Source of the DNA: Platynereis dumerilii
Lineage: Eukaryota; Annelida; Polychaeta; Phyllodocida; Nereididae
Direction of reading: 5' to 3'
NCBI GenBank assembly: GCA_026936325.1
Contig: JAPTHN010000107.1
Location: 186,001 to 250,000 of the forward strand
Length of the DNA stretch: 64,000 nucleotides
Position numbers and translations under genes: made by a program. A model generated the notes under the pieces. The model had not been told where the DNA came from, did not search any database, and saw nothing but the letters and a program-made list of their open reading frames with translations. This document shows, piece after piece, positions 34,421-46,062 of this stretch. Within the stretch, counting starts at the first letter, position 1. Each line of letters opens with the position of its first letter.

Positions 34421-35479
34421 AATGGACGTGGGATGATGTTATACAGTGAACTTGCTTTATGGGATATCCCACTCAGTATCATATGTATAACATATGATGT
34501 ATCATACACACTGTATGGTAAAAAGCTTTTTGAGGGCTACACTGCTATTCCTTCAAATGCTGCTTTGTTTAAGGCATTTCTGTATATTTCATCCAAATTG
34601 TCGACATAAGGCTTCCAAGATAATATGCCCAGCAGAAAAAAAAATCAGGAGGGGGGGCTCTGTATTTTTTAATACTAAAAATGCTATTTTTAGCTTACAA
34701 TTTGAAGAAAAAATTTAAAAAAGGCCGAGGGATGAGTTTTAATGGTAGAAAGGCAAATGAGGGTCAAATGTAAATAGGGAAGCAGTGCTAAAAGATGATG
34801 AAGGGGCTTTTTTGAAATTTTGATTTTAATCCTGTTCCATGGGGTTTTAGTTGAAACTGAGCCATTTTTGGCATCTTTACTGGGAATAAAAAATACTCAG
34901 ACCAAAATTCAAAAATGCATCTCCAGGATCATATAGTGCTATTTATCTTCTTTCATTTGACAGCTTATTCGCATTTCTACTATTAAAATTCACCCTGCTG
35001 CCTCTATTTTAGTGTTTTTATCAGATTTTAAGCTAAAAATATAATTTTTTCCTATTAAAAGATGCAGTGACCCCCCCAAATTTTTTTTTCCCCTGACTTG
35101 TTTTAGTAGACTCCCGATGCCAAAAATGCGGAGTAAAACTGCACATTTGCCTTTAATTGAGCATCATTTAAGAGCATTTCAGTTTTGTCCAAAAAAAGCT
35201 GAAAAGTGCATTAACCAACCAGAGAATGTGCTGAGAATTTTGACTGAGTTATGCTTGAGACATGGAGCCAAGAGAGTTAATTATCACTTTTATATTTAGA
35301 TTATACAATGATGAAAAACTTGAAAATGCAAATAATTTCAATTGAAATAAATGTAATAGGCCTACACATAGTAAAATGACAGAATATCTTGCTACACCAG
35401 CTCAGAAAGCTCTATACTATTTGAATTACAAGGTGATTGGAACCAGCCATTTGCACAAATAAATCAGCAGCTAACTAGA

Positions 35480-36850
35480 AATTATCAGACACAGGCATAG
35501 GACAAGGTTCAAGCTTTGAGTCAGAAATTTGTGACATTTGACTGAAAAAAATCCTGAAGGCTCATTTTTCAGTTTTGAACAAGGTTTTAAACTTACCTTC
35601 TGGAAAAAATTGTCTACTTTCCAATAAAGCATCCGAAATGATGAGCTCTCATCCCTTTGTCATGTTTTTGGGCAAAATATGTCCGAAAACAGGCAAAAAT
35701 GCACATTTCAGGGTGACAAAATTTTTCACAGTGTCACAAGCAAGGAGCTACAAAGGAAAGTAACACTTCTACATAATTTAATTCACCTTGTCATAATTCC
35801 CTACATTGTTTGCTTCTAATTATGTGTAAATTTGAAATATTTCAGCTTAACATATGCACACACTAACAGGATAGGATATTCTACTAAACTTCAGGTGACA
35901 ATTTTTTTGAGAATTTTGCAGGTTAGGGTAAAGCTGCTGACTTTGATAGCACACTGTGTTGTCATTTTTTTTGTTATAGAAATTTGTATTATACATCAAT
36001 ATCTTCCAAATTTAATATAGAGCAAGAAAGAGACAAGAATTGAGTCGGAGCTGACATTTATTGAGTCTCAATAATGAATTTTCTAACTTATGTCTACTGA
36101 AGCTTGAAAAGCTGAAAAAATACACAGCGTGGCAAAAAAAAAAGCAGTATTTTGCAATTTTTGTTGGAAAGTTACGAAAATCAATCTTGATATGCCCAGA
36201 TATATTGCCTACAACAAGGCTATGTTCAGAAAGTTCAATATGAGGCCAAAGGATAGCTTGAGTTTTTTTTGCGACCATATTTTGACGGATTTTAGCCCTC
36301 TGTGGCTCAGTCCGTATGCAAGGGCAATATATCATGCATGATTGACCTAAAATATGTTTGTAAGTCATGAAAATTACTTTTGACACTGTCTGGTCATTAT
36401 TGCAATCTTCTCCTACCTCCATTCTTTATTTTAGAGTCGCCGTCTTGGACAGCCGTACCAAACATCACTTCTTTAATGCAAAATGTATTTAAGGGCACAG
36501 GGCGCCCATCTTAGGTATGTGCCTGGTTGTTACTGGATAAAAATAAGGAGCTGTTTAGTGCTTTGGTACTGTGTTAGGCTTATTTTGGACAAAAATTGAG
36601 TACTACTGAGGTATATGCAATGAAAGTGAGAGATATTCCGAAAAATGCTAGGTTCCAATTGACAAATTATAAAAACATTTGTAGAATGAAAATGGAGAGA
36701 GATTTTGTATTTCCCACTTCAGATTCAGATTCAATAAGAAATTTTAAATAAGATAGGCAATTTTTCAGACTGAAATTCAAAAAAAAAATTTTGGACCAAA
36801 ATGTCACAAATATCTGACTCAAATCTTGAACCTTGTCATAGGTAGAACAT
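35480..36850. mobile_element. Possible TIR element (diverged inverted repeat)
   Basis: GACAAGGTTCAAGCTTTGAG (about 35502) and its diverged reverse complement near 36815-36835 form an inverted pair over about 75 bp, with TTTGTGACATTTGACTG-type sequence inside. Ends and TSD not resolved; the interior has no recognisable protein. Confidence 0.35.
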
Positions 36851-37779
36851 ACAGTTGGTTGCGAATGTTTGGGCACCCTTGGAGTGAGGTTACATTTTTT
36901 CAAATTTCGGACAAACCATTTTCAGAATCTTTCAAACGTCAATTTTGAGTGAAGAACACGAATGCACTTAATTTTAGCCAAAGAAAAATGGTAATATAAA
37001 AATAGAAAAAAAATGTTATTTTTGTCAGATTTTACATGTGCAAAAGTTTGGGCAGATTCGAATCTTGTTTTTATTCCATAGCTCCACATGTGCAATAACA
37101 CTGGGGCCAAACGGATGGGGCAACTGCAGTTTCCCCATCTTTCAATATGGAGGAGGCACATCAAGGAGTAGCTATTCTGCATCGTTTTCTTATTAAATGC
37201 CTTTAAATCTCTCAAAAATAGTTGTATATAGGCTATAATCTGTTGTTTTATCATACTGCAGTGCAAGATGTTCTTTATTTCTTGTCAATTTCTTTAAATT
37301 GAAGGGTTATGGAATCGGCGGGATGGGGAAACTCTGTTTGCCAAATTTGATAAGATGGGGAAACTTATTTCATGAGATGGGGCAACTGAGAAATTTATTG
37401 ATTAACTTTGCTTGTTTCTTGTGTGGTAGAGTTGATAAATGTGCATCTGAGATGTTAGAAGTAACCAAGTGAGTCACTGAGTCAAAAACTGTCAAGTAAT
37501 AAGTTGGCATCTAATATATTTGACCTGTCATTGATCCGTTTAATTTATGCGCATTGCACTTGCTTTATAACAACTAAATTTGCAGCTCATGCTATCAAAT
37601 GTGTCTGTCCTGAACCAATCTGTTATTGTAGATAATAATTATGAGTAGAATATTTGACGGCTGATTTTGAGGGGTCACTGGATTAGAATTTTTTTTGGAA
37701 TTTTTTTTTTTCCAAATTCATAACTCTGTAGGATCATTCCGTTCTACTCCCCATCTAAATGCAGTTTGCTGGGTGGATT

Positions 37780-38609
37780 AGGGTGCATCATTTGCCCCAA
37801 CCTTTTCCAATTTTGATGTCTAGGTCATATGTTAGGAGGTTGGATGTCCTGAGCATGCACACCTAATTTCAGGTTGATATTCCTATGGGAACAGCCACCT
37901 CCATGGCATTACTTATTTCAATGATATTTCAATGAAACTATAAACTGCAATAATTTTTCTAACCCTAACCCTAACCCTAACTCAAGAACCGACGGTCCGA
38001 AAGACTTGATATTAGGCTCAAAATGTGCGGAATAAATGAGTTTATATTCATTACAATTGCAACTTTGACCCTGAAACCAATAGTTTCAGAGCCAGGTTGG
38101 AAAAACTGACTTTTTATTGAATAAGTCCACTTTTGTGATGATGCAGAAGTCGGACTGAACAAGATATGTCACCACAATGAGCACTATGGAATACATCAAA
38201 CCTCAGAGAAGGATCTTAGGTGGAAATAATGCAAGCAGGTCCATTGTGGAATTGGTAGGGCCCAAGTTTCCATAAATACCCATTTCTATCGGATTTCCCA
38301 GTAAAATTGTGTATTTGTCAAATAACAGAAAAACGATTAGAGATAGCTGAAAAGTTTCAATTGGAGTGAATATAAATATGGACATTCCGCAAATTTTGAG
38401 CCCAATGCCAAGTCTCTTGGCCAAGTGGTTCCTGAGATAATGAGATTTTTTATGATTCTCCGATTTTATACAAACATGGGCCTGGAGGTGGCTGTTCCCA
38501 TCAGAATTTTGAGCTGAAATTTTTTTTTGTCATGTTTCTATTGTCCAGCCTCCAAAAATATCACGTAGACATCAAAATATGAAAAGGTTTGGGGCAACTG
38601 ATGCACCCT
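37780..38609. mobile_element. AGGGTGCATC TIR element (family F)
   Basis: Ends AGGGTGCATCATTTGCCCCA and TGGGGCAACTGATGCACCCT. Immediate flanks TGGGTGGATT and AGGGTGGATG agree at 8 of 10 positions, consistent with an aged 10-bp TSD. It contains an inverted pair near 37990 and 38390 and a short CCCTAA run at 37959-37981. No transposase frame. Confidence 0.7.
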
Positions 38610-38617
38610 AGGGTGGA

Positions 38618-39355
38618 TGATTGGGGCTTTACATCCTGTATTTATGGTAGACCGGGTAAGTTTTGCCATGTTTTGCTTTAGATTGATTTTCTTAAAAACA
38701 AAAGCTTAATAGATCATGTAATCTGAATTTCTGAAAATCCAATGTCAAAATATGATACCTTGACCTTAATTGAGGCAAGTTTCAGGGGAACCAGACCATT
38801 GGAAAGATCATAGTAAAAAATTAGGTCAATTGGCACAACTTGCCCTGGTGCTGGGGGAAGTTGTGCCAATTAACGGGGTAAGTTGTTTCACTTAGTTTAT
38901 ACCAAAAACCGTGTTTCACCTGTTTCTTCACATTGATCATCATCCTACGCAACTCGCCCCAATCCAAATGGCACAACTTACCCCAAATTGATGTTTTGGA
39001 GGAAACTGGTTGTCAAAAATAAACCAAAAATGTAAGATTAAATCTAACAACATGAAAGCTCGATATACCTTCTAACTCAAACATATCACAGGGAGTCAGG
39101 GACATCATCTTGTTACCAAGACTAAGTGACTGAGAAACAAGAATGTCAGTCTTGGGCAGCACAACTTACCCCGTGGCACAATTTACCCCGGTCTCCCCCA
39201 CTTGGTAGGCTAATTATGCCCTAGGGAAAAAGGAGGACACGGCAATGAGGCAAAGGATGATTGAAACTGCCATCCCACATAGACCCAGATGACCTGGGAA
39301 GAGCAGAATAAGCCTGGATTCAAACCCTGGACCCTGCAGTTGGCAGCCAAGGAAG
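38618..39355 (-). mobile_element. tRNA-derived SINE, copy 3, split by element Q
   Basis: On the minus strand: B-box region CCAGGGTTTGAATCC, then GGCAGTTTCAATCATCC, TAATTAGCCTACCAA, element Q, then ATAAATACAGGATGTAAAGC. The A box is not preserved. Body and tail match the SINEs at 7060 and 16521. Confidence 0.65.
38645..39200. mobile_element. TIR element Q with GGTAAGTTGTGCC motif
   Basis: Ends read TGGTAGACCGGGTAAGTTTT and, at the right, ATTTACCCCGGTCTCCC. GGTAAGTTGTGCC-type copies recur inside near both ends (near 38870, 38975, 39165, 39180). Inserted in SINE copy 3. The outer GGGAGACCGGGG is shared with element R. Confidence 0.6.
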
Positions 39356-39438
39356 CAAAATAAAATTTATATTTGAACTATTTCAAAGCTGATCCATTTC
39401 AAAAGATTGTATGCAACTATGAATTTCTGAATTTATTG

Positions 39439-39807
39439 CAGCCAAACACTTTGATATAGAATTAGAGTGGACTGTCGCACTTAACTGTGAAAATGGCACT
39501 TCGTGTGACTCATGATAGCCGATGAGGTGTCATCTTCTCTACTTTCAACATGGGAAACATAGAGGCTGTTTGATTAGTCATGATCAAGAGAAAGCCATTT
39601 GATTTCTCGTAACAGATTTTAGAGTGAAAATCAGATGCATAATCCTTTCGTTTGGTTGTCACCAACAGGTGGGATAAGTCTCCTTCAATCAAATTAACAT
39701 TGAAAGTATTGGGTTTGATCATGACAAATCATCAGCATGATGACATACGAAGTGCCATTTTCATAGTGTCACAGTCCACTCTAATTCTATATCAAAGAGT
39801 TTGGCTG
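39439..39807. mobile_element. TIR MITE with CAGCCAAAC ends (family M)
   Basis: 369 bp. About 70-bp inverted arms: CAGCCAAACACTTTGATATA and the complement ending AGTTTGGCTG, both with GAGTGGACTGT and AATGGCACTTCGT. TSD not clear. Confidence 0.65.
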
Positions 39808-40080
39808 TAAAGCGACTAAATTAAGCGAAAGAAGATATATATTTTTTTTTGGTCTTGCCTGTCAAACAGAGGTACCAAAGAAAAAAATGTATTATTTTTA
39901 TTTTATTTTGGTTCCTGCATTATTTTTCGTCAGGTTATGGCAATACAGAAGGCGAACATTGGGGGAAAGTAGCATTAAATTAACCTCTGCTTACTTCAGT
40001 TTCCCCATCTTTATAATCATTCAGATGTGAGTTTCCCCATCCCCGGGAATGAGTTTCCCCATCCTGCCAAATTTGAAACC

Positions 40081-41004
40081 TGCTAATTCACGATATAAAA
40101 GACATTTTTCTAGTCAGTTCAGGACACTGGTCCAGTTTATTTAGCAAACAGAACATTCCCATTCACTCACCAAGTCATTATAATGTTTGAAAATACTGAA
40201 ATCAACGTTTGAGTTCAAATCACCCTCATTGACTGGCTTCAATGTGAGGTCTTTTCTGTGAGCTTTCAAGGTGTCTTTCAAGAGTACACAGAGATACCAC
40301 AGATAGGTCAAATTGTTGACTGGGTAAATCTTTAGAAATGTTCAAAGTGTCCACATATTTACACTCTTACTTAGACAATCCCCTGTCACTGACCCAGGCG
40401 TTGAAGAAGTATAAACGATGGTTGCGAAGTAATGAAAAACAAACAATCAAAATAATCAATCGGATCTGAGTTTTAAAGTAATATAGTGTGACTATTTTCT
40501 GTACGTTGCAAAAAGTAACGTGCCCTATAAAATCTATTGTGGCATATTATTATTCCCCAATCTAGTGTTGAATCTTAGAACCAACTTTTGTTGCCCTATT
40601 GACTATGCTCAGGCTTCTGTGTACATTTAAACACAGCCAAAAATAGCAAAATTTGTCCAATTTTGATTGTAGCCTAAGTTTAAGCAGGGATGTCATAAAG
40701 TAATCTACATCTCTATTGCAGTTTCTTCTCTTCGTATTGCTTAATTTCAATTCTTTTTTTTTTCTTCCGTCTATCTGGTGGTTGGTAGAGGATCAGTAAT
40801 CACAACTCTTTGCAGATTTAAACTTTCTCCTTACAGCAATGACTGAGAGATACATGTACCATACTTTCTTTTACTCTGTTACTTGTACAAATATATACAA
40901 ATATATATTGGTGTCAAAATAAACATTCATATGAATCTGTGTGTAGGACTATAATTAAGACTAAAGTTGTTTAAGTTACTTAAGAATAGCTTCATAAACA
41001 GACA
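40081..41004. other. No recognised feature
   Basis: AT-rich intronic sequence; no repeat, coding or RNA signal that I can support. Confidence 0.4.
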
Positions 41005-41012
41005 ATGTTAGA

Positions 41013-41721
41013 CAGTGCATTTTTTAACATAGTAACTGGGAGACCAAATGGTCTCCCAGTGGACATATTTGGTCTCCCAGTCATTGCCAAATTGACATCA
41101 TTGGGAGTGGGAGACCACCTTTTTCTAGAGACTCTAAAATTTCTCATTTGGTTGTCTTAATTTGTAGTTTTTGGACACATCTGAAACCAGGGCTTCTGCT
41201 TTTCATGTCAAACATATTCTTCACTGTCTCTACAATAGACCCTTCTGCTTGTCTATCAATGTCATCTTCCTGATTTACGATTAAAAAAAACAGTCAAACT
41301 TGTGTTCATGGCAATCAGTGCAACTCCTAAACCACATTGTAGCAGCCTGCTCAACAGTTCAAAATTCTTTAGCAAGCAAACTATTATACATGCCGTAAAA
41401 CAGGGTTAGTTGGCAATCCAGGGAAAAGATGGCTGGCAATTTCAACCCACTTCATGGCAGAAATTCCAACTTTCCTCACTAACACAGGTGGCAAATTTTC
41501 CGAAAATACCTGTGGCAGTGAGAGAAGTAGACATTTCTTCCATTAGGTGGGTTAAAATAGCAGGCCAACTGCCCCCCTATAGATAACTTTACCCCTTTCT
41601 ACGATAAATATGCTATAATGGATCTACATGTACAGCGTCATGCTGATCTATAAATGTCACATGTCATGACGCTACAAAGTTGCGTTGGTCTCCCAGTCGA
41701 AAATCCTTAAAAAATGCTCTG
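41013..41721 (-). mobile_element. hAT MITE family G, copy 2
   Basis: Inverted relative to copy 1. Ends CAGTGCATTTTTTAA and AAAATGCTCTG; perfect 8-bp TSD ATGTTAGA at 41005-41012 and 41722-41729. Its own TSD shows a separate insertion rather than one end of a large element spanning 32861-41721. Confidence 0.9.
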
Positions 41722-41739
41722 ATGTTAGAGCTAATTAAT

Positions 41740-42027
41740 TTACAGTCCTCATAATATTTACATATTTCACTTTTAGCCCATTGACTATCAGGCTATGACG
41801 ATGTTGATAAAATGCTCACTCTGACATTGTGTTGGAACTGTGTTGCTCAATTCAGGTGGATTCACATTGGCTAGAAGCCCGGGAATCTGTCCCTGTTGAG
41901 TAGGCATCAAAGCTTGCAGTTATTTTACATATATTGCAACGATAGAAAACAGAGTCATCTCTGACATCACACTTCAACAGCAAAGAAAAAAACTTGAGAT
42001 TCCTCGTAAATACAACGAGGACTGTAA
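41740..42027. mobile_element. Palindromic MITE family Z, copy 3 (deleted form)
   Basis: TTACAGTCCTC at the left, GAGGACTGTAA at the right, with the Z right arm (TCATCTCTGACATCACACTT) intact but most of the left arm and centre absent. Confidence 0.65.
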
Positions 42028-42083
42028 AGTAAACTCTCTGCTAAGATATCTAATTGAGCAGAAGTAAGTATCTATTCAACTTG

Positions 42084-42395
42084 CAGGGGCAGAGTGGCCT
42101 ATGTGGCAGAGTGGCAACTGCCACGGGCCCATCCACTGAGGGGGGACCATTCAAGATGTCAAAAAAAATTAAAATTCCAAGAAAAAAACCCAAAAAGTTA
42201 AATTTTGTCATCCAGTTTACGATTTTGTGATGTAACCGAATTAACTGAATATGACAAGACCCTCTCACAAATTTAACAATTTGTATAGGGCATGATAATT
42301 TCTTTTTTCACAATTGAAAATAACGCCATGGCAAGGACGTATGGGCCCATTGTCTTATTTTTCCAAGGGCCTGAAATGCCGCTAGTCCGCCCCTG
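42084..42395 (+). mobile_element. hAT MITE family I, copy 1
   Basis: Ends CAGGGGCAGAGTGG and CCGCCCCTG. Shares about 250 bp with copy 2 at 45783 (CCAGTTTACGATTTTGTGAT, CATGATAATTTC). The left end is rearranged and no TSD is visible. Confidence 0.7.
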
Positions 42396-42433
42396 TATGC
42401 AAGGATCATGTGAAGCACAAGTTTAAGACTTAC

Positions 42434-42548
42434 CCTCTGTTTTGCAATCTCTCCTTTCACAATGTTAATGTTAACTCCTTCCTTGGTCACAAAGGATGAT
42501 GCATCAGCTTTTGAATCTTGCAATGGACGCTTACTCGTTGAAACAAAC
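42434..42548 (-). CDS. Exon preceding the macro-domain exon (PARP14-like gene)
   Basis: The minus-strand frame reads RFVSTSKRPLQDSKADASSF, then VTKEGVNINIVKGEIAKQR. It ends CAGAGG followed by the donor GTAAGT, phase 0. The VNINIVKGEIAKQ strand is how a macro domain begins, and the exon at 26914-27153 starts with TDAIVN, which is exactly what follows this strand in macro domains. The acceptor is either CCCCCAG (exon start 42548) or GAGCAG (exon start 42558). The intron between the two exons is 15,280 bp. Upstream exons were not found. Function is inferred from the family only: an ADP-ribose-binding module of a multi-macro PARP or a related protein. Confidence 0.65.
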
Positions 42549-42677
42549 CTGGGGGCTCCTGCTCAGAAAATCAAATAGAGTTTGAAGGTCATCAAATAAG
42601 AGAAAATTAAGAAGATGGACTAATTTTGCAAACATGAATTTGAAACTGCAATTACAGACAGCAATGGATACATTTAT

Positions 42678-42721
42678 AGATAGATAGAGAGATGGATAGA
42701 CAGATAGATAGATAGATAGAT

Positions 42722-42796
<75 letters not shown>
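42678..42796. repeat. GATA microsatellite
   Basis: GATA tract of about 119 bp with a few interruptions. The frame of Tyr/Leu/Ser repeats on the minus strand is an artefact. Confidence 0.9.
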
Positions 42797-42797
<1 letters not shown>

Positions 42798-43270
42798 CAA
42801 CTTTATTTCATGAGGGTAAAACCTATTAAGCATTTATAAATACTTGTTTACAATAGGGCCCTCCTGTAACTTAAAATATTATTAATTCGAAAAATAAAGA
42901 CATGACTAAATAGAAAATGTAAATAAATTAAATAATAATGATATAGCGATTAAAAGGCAACAAAAATGATAAAACATAATGTTGTAAAAACATATAAATT
43001 ATAAATAAATGCATAAAATCAAAAATCAAAAAAAAAGTTAAAAAAACAGGAGGGCTGACTAGGTAATACTGACAGTTGAGTTATGAAAATGTCTTAAATA
43101 AGTCAATGTAAAAGCCCTTAAAGTTTCTTGATTACGAATTTCGGGCTTCAGATTGTGCTAAAGTTCAGCACCATGAAAAACTGTTCATGTTATTTCTTTG
43201 TATCGGCCTCCATGTAAGTATAAGTCTTTCAGATTTAAGCTTTTTGTTCTTATGACATTCACTTCGGCCA
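42797..43270 (-). mobile_element. Possible LINE 3' UTR with TATC tail
   Basis: Read on the minus strand, an AT-rich non-coding stretch ends CATGAAATAAAGTTGATC and passes straight into the TATC tract, like a LINE 3' end with a microsatellite tail. No coding part is attached, so this is a guess from layout. Confidence 0.3.
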
Positions 43271-43673
43271 TTAATTAGAACATATTGAGCATGTACAGTC
43301 AACACAGAAATTATTTGCACACTTTGATTTTTCATCATATTTCACAGAAAAATGGCAGTATGATAAAAATAACTGCCCTATGTTTTAGAGTAGTGTTAGT
43401 AGATCAGGTTCCCATGCATTTCATTTTTTACCAAAATTCATTTTCTTGGAAAATGTCAAAAAACTGAATTTTGAAAACCAAAAAATATTTGCACACTTCA
43501 GCCAACTGCCAGAGACTGAATTTTTAATGATGATACACATATTTTTTCTTTGGAACTACTGTTGTTTATGGTATCCCTAGCTCATTTACATCAATCAGAC
43601 ATTATTAATTTTTTACTCAAAAGACCAGTATCATAAGAACATGAAAGGTCATTCTCTGTTGACTGTTGAAATA

Positions 43674-44761
43674 CACTGCGAAAAATTCCTGTTAAATTTT
43701 ACAGTTAAATTAACTTACAACTTTGTTCCAGCTCTAAGAACTGTAAAAGTACTAATAAACCTGAACAGGACAATGAACCGTAAAATGCAGATTGCTACAT
43801 TGAACTGTAATATTGCGGATTCAACAAAGTGATATAAGAGTGTAATGTATATATATAAAACAGTTTATTTAAAGTATATTTTACAGTTATATCAACAGTC
43901 AAACATAGAATGTAAAGAATGAAAGGAGCTGTAGAATCTACTGTAAAAATACGGATAGCATATGTTATTCTTACTTTTACACAAGTGTGAAACAACAGAC
44001 TAAGCATGTGATTTAACTGTCGCATAGCTGTAGGGATGTAGCAAAGCTGGAATCAGCTGAGAGAGTGAGAGAGCCACTGACTCCTGGCTCGGCCTTGCTC
44101 ATCTCTTGCTTGACAGCAGGGAAGTAAGTCCATCAATTATTTCGCACACATTTGCTCACAAACCATAAAATTGATGGATATTTTCCAAGAGAACCAGGTG
44201 TCAAGTTTATGGAAGTATGTTCTATTGACGCAGACTGCGGTTATTTTGGTTTTAATAGTGTCATTCTTTAGATCACATCATAAGACTCACACAAATGTCA
44301 ATGTCACATATAGATATTAAAACACTTGCATAATGACAGAATCTTTAAGATCATATGAATGAGGATGTTCCCTTACCTTCAGATAAGTTATAAATTAAGT
44401 TTGATCAACAGCTGTGTAAAGCATATGTTATAGATGGCAGTACATGTTCCGTGGTTGAAGTCCATGCAATCTCTAGTTTATAGTTCCTAATCTGACCAGG
44501 TGTATCGATACGATTGTTTGGCCAATTCAAATGTTTTTTCTGCATATTACAAGTTGCCAATAAATTAACAGTTGAAGTAATTGTTCATTAACCTGAACTG
44601 AATGTTAAATGACATGTTGCAGTAAATTTATCTTGGAGCAATTTTGTAACTGACAAAGAACTGTAAATTCCCAGACAAAGTCTGTATTAAAAAAATACTG
44701 GTAAAATAACAATGAATTTACGGTTCTTTTAGCCAGAAAAACACGTTCATTTCTTACAGTG
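43674..44761. mobile_element. CACTG-ended TIR element (family W)
   Basis: Ends CACTGCGAAAAATTCCTGTT and the complement ending ATTTCTTACAGTG. Flanked by TA at 43672-43673 and 44762-44763. CTGTAAA and CAGTTAAA motifs are frequent inside. CACTG ends with a 2-bp TSD recall CACTA-group elements; assignment uncertain. Confidence 0.6.
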
Positions 44762-44763
44762 TA

Positions 44764-45489
44764 ATGTGGTAATTAATGATGAATTAATTTGTTACAACAT
44801 TTTAGTTCGCCTAGTGCACAAATATCCACAAATTTGAGAATTGTCCTACTCTTGAAACGGACACTAATGTGAGCATTATAAGTAGCATTGCAAAAGTCTG
44901 TTCCATTCCAGAGAAGTGTACAACTTTTAGCATTTTCTAAAATCTTACTGATCGTCGAATCATTCACAGCAACAAACCGCTATCACTGTACCCAACCAGA
45001 AATAAATCGGCCACCATTTTACCTCTTGGTTCAAAAGTTTAACTGGATGCTATTCCAATATCAAGATAGTTGGCGAGCGGGTCATTGGGTTATTTAATGG
45101 CAGGATGGGGTTTTGATTTTGCTTCATAAACTCTCCAAATGTTCAATTTCTGATCAGAAAGCTGTGCTCGGTCGGAACGTAACTCCATGATCTGTCAAAT
45201 ATTTAGGAGAGTAAGTCAAAATTTTGGGGGAGTAACTCATCTTTTTTAATCAATGACCACGCACTGTGCCAGGATTCTAAGCATTATGCCAAGCTCCAGG
45301 CCCTACTGTGAAGGACAGGTCTTAAATATGAATGTCATGCAGTCCTGCATTGCAGTTAAGGCTTAACTATAACTGGCTTTCTAGTCTTCACACAATGACG
45401 GCCAACTTCTGGCAAGATGGCGAGACGTTTTCAGAAAATTAGCTGTAGTAATAAATAAAACTATATTTAGATAAATGTAGTAGAGCTTG
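44764..45489. other. No recognised feature
   Basis: Unassigned sequence. A 64-residue minus-strand frame at 44773-44967 has no family I recognise and no splice context I trust. Confidence 0.35.
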
Positions 45490-45689
45490 TTACAGGTGTT
45501 TTCATTACCATGCGATTCTTGTCATTCACACTTGGCTGTGAGGAATCAATGCTAAACTAGCACTTGCTATGTTTCATGAATCCAATGAGTGACGTTCTGT
45601 TGTTTCTAAACCAATCAGATTAACTAAAAATATCATGTGTTTGGTGGGTCTGGAACCTAAGAATCACGTACTAATGAAATCACCTGTAA
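45490..45689. mobile_element. TTACAGG MITE (family H, copy 2), uninterrupted
   Basis: 200 bp, ends TTACAGGTGTTTTCATTA and TAATGAAATCACCTGTAA. Gives the empty-site form that defines the hAT insertion in copy 1. AGAGCT near both ends could be part of the TSD. Confidence 0.7.
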
Positions 45690-45782
45690 GGAGAGCTCGT
45701 GTTGGTGAGAAACTTGAGAAAAAGGCAACAAACTGAAATACTTAGTCCTTGCATTATACTTTAACGTAAGGACACTCATCAT

Positions 45783-46062
45783 CAGGGGTGGACTGGCCAT
45801 CCACTCAGGGGGGCCCATTCAAGATGTCAAAAAAAATAAAAATTCAAAGAAAAAACCCAAAAAGCTAAATTTTGTCGTCCAGTTTACGATTTTGTGATGT
45901 AACCAAATTAACTGAATATGACAAGACCCTCTCACAAATTTAACAAATTGTATAGGGCATGATAATTTCTTTTTTCATAATTGAAAATAACGCCACGGCA
46001 AGGATGTATGGGCCCATTGTCTTATTTTGTCACGGGCCCGAAATGCCGCCAGTTCGCCCCTG
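45783..46062 (+). mobile_element. hAT MITE family I, copy 2
   Basis: 280 bp, ends CAGGGGTGGACTGG and CCAGTTCGCCCCTG; perfect 8-bp TSD CTCATCAT at 45775-45782 and 46063-46070. Non-coding. Confidence 0.9.

Larger units (their letters stand above)
37100..40080. repeat. Inverted clusters of GATGGGGAAACT
   Basis: Copies of GATGGGGAAACT or GATGGGGCAACT lie at 37115-37400. The reverse form AGTTTCCCCATC is repeated at 39998-40070, next to CCAAATTTG in both clusters. This looks like the two subterminal regions of one TIR element (family N) whose outer ends are not recognised. A Tc1-like TTTGGGCACCC sequence at 36868 may be nearby debris. Confidence 0.4.

Noticed and set aside
34640-35100. TIR element suggested by TCAGGAGGGGGG and its rough inverse
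   Set aside because: The match is mainly homopolymer G and A runs; no TSD or extended arms.
36012-36422. 136-residue minus-strand frame
   Set aside because: Cysteine/phenylalanine-rich with no recognisable motif, in repeat-derived sequence; likely chance.
37959-37981. Chromosome end or telomeric site
   Set aside because: Only about 3.5 CCCTAA units, inside a transposon.
32861-41721. One 8.9 kb element bounded by inverted 710-bp ends
   Set aside because: Each 710-bp copy has its own, different 8-bp TSD, so they are two insertions.
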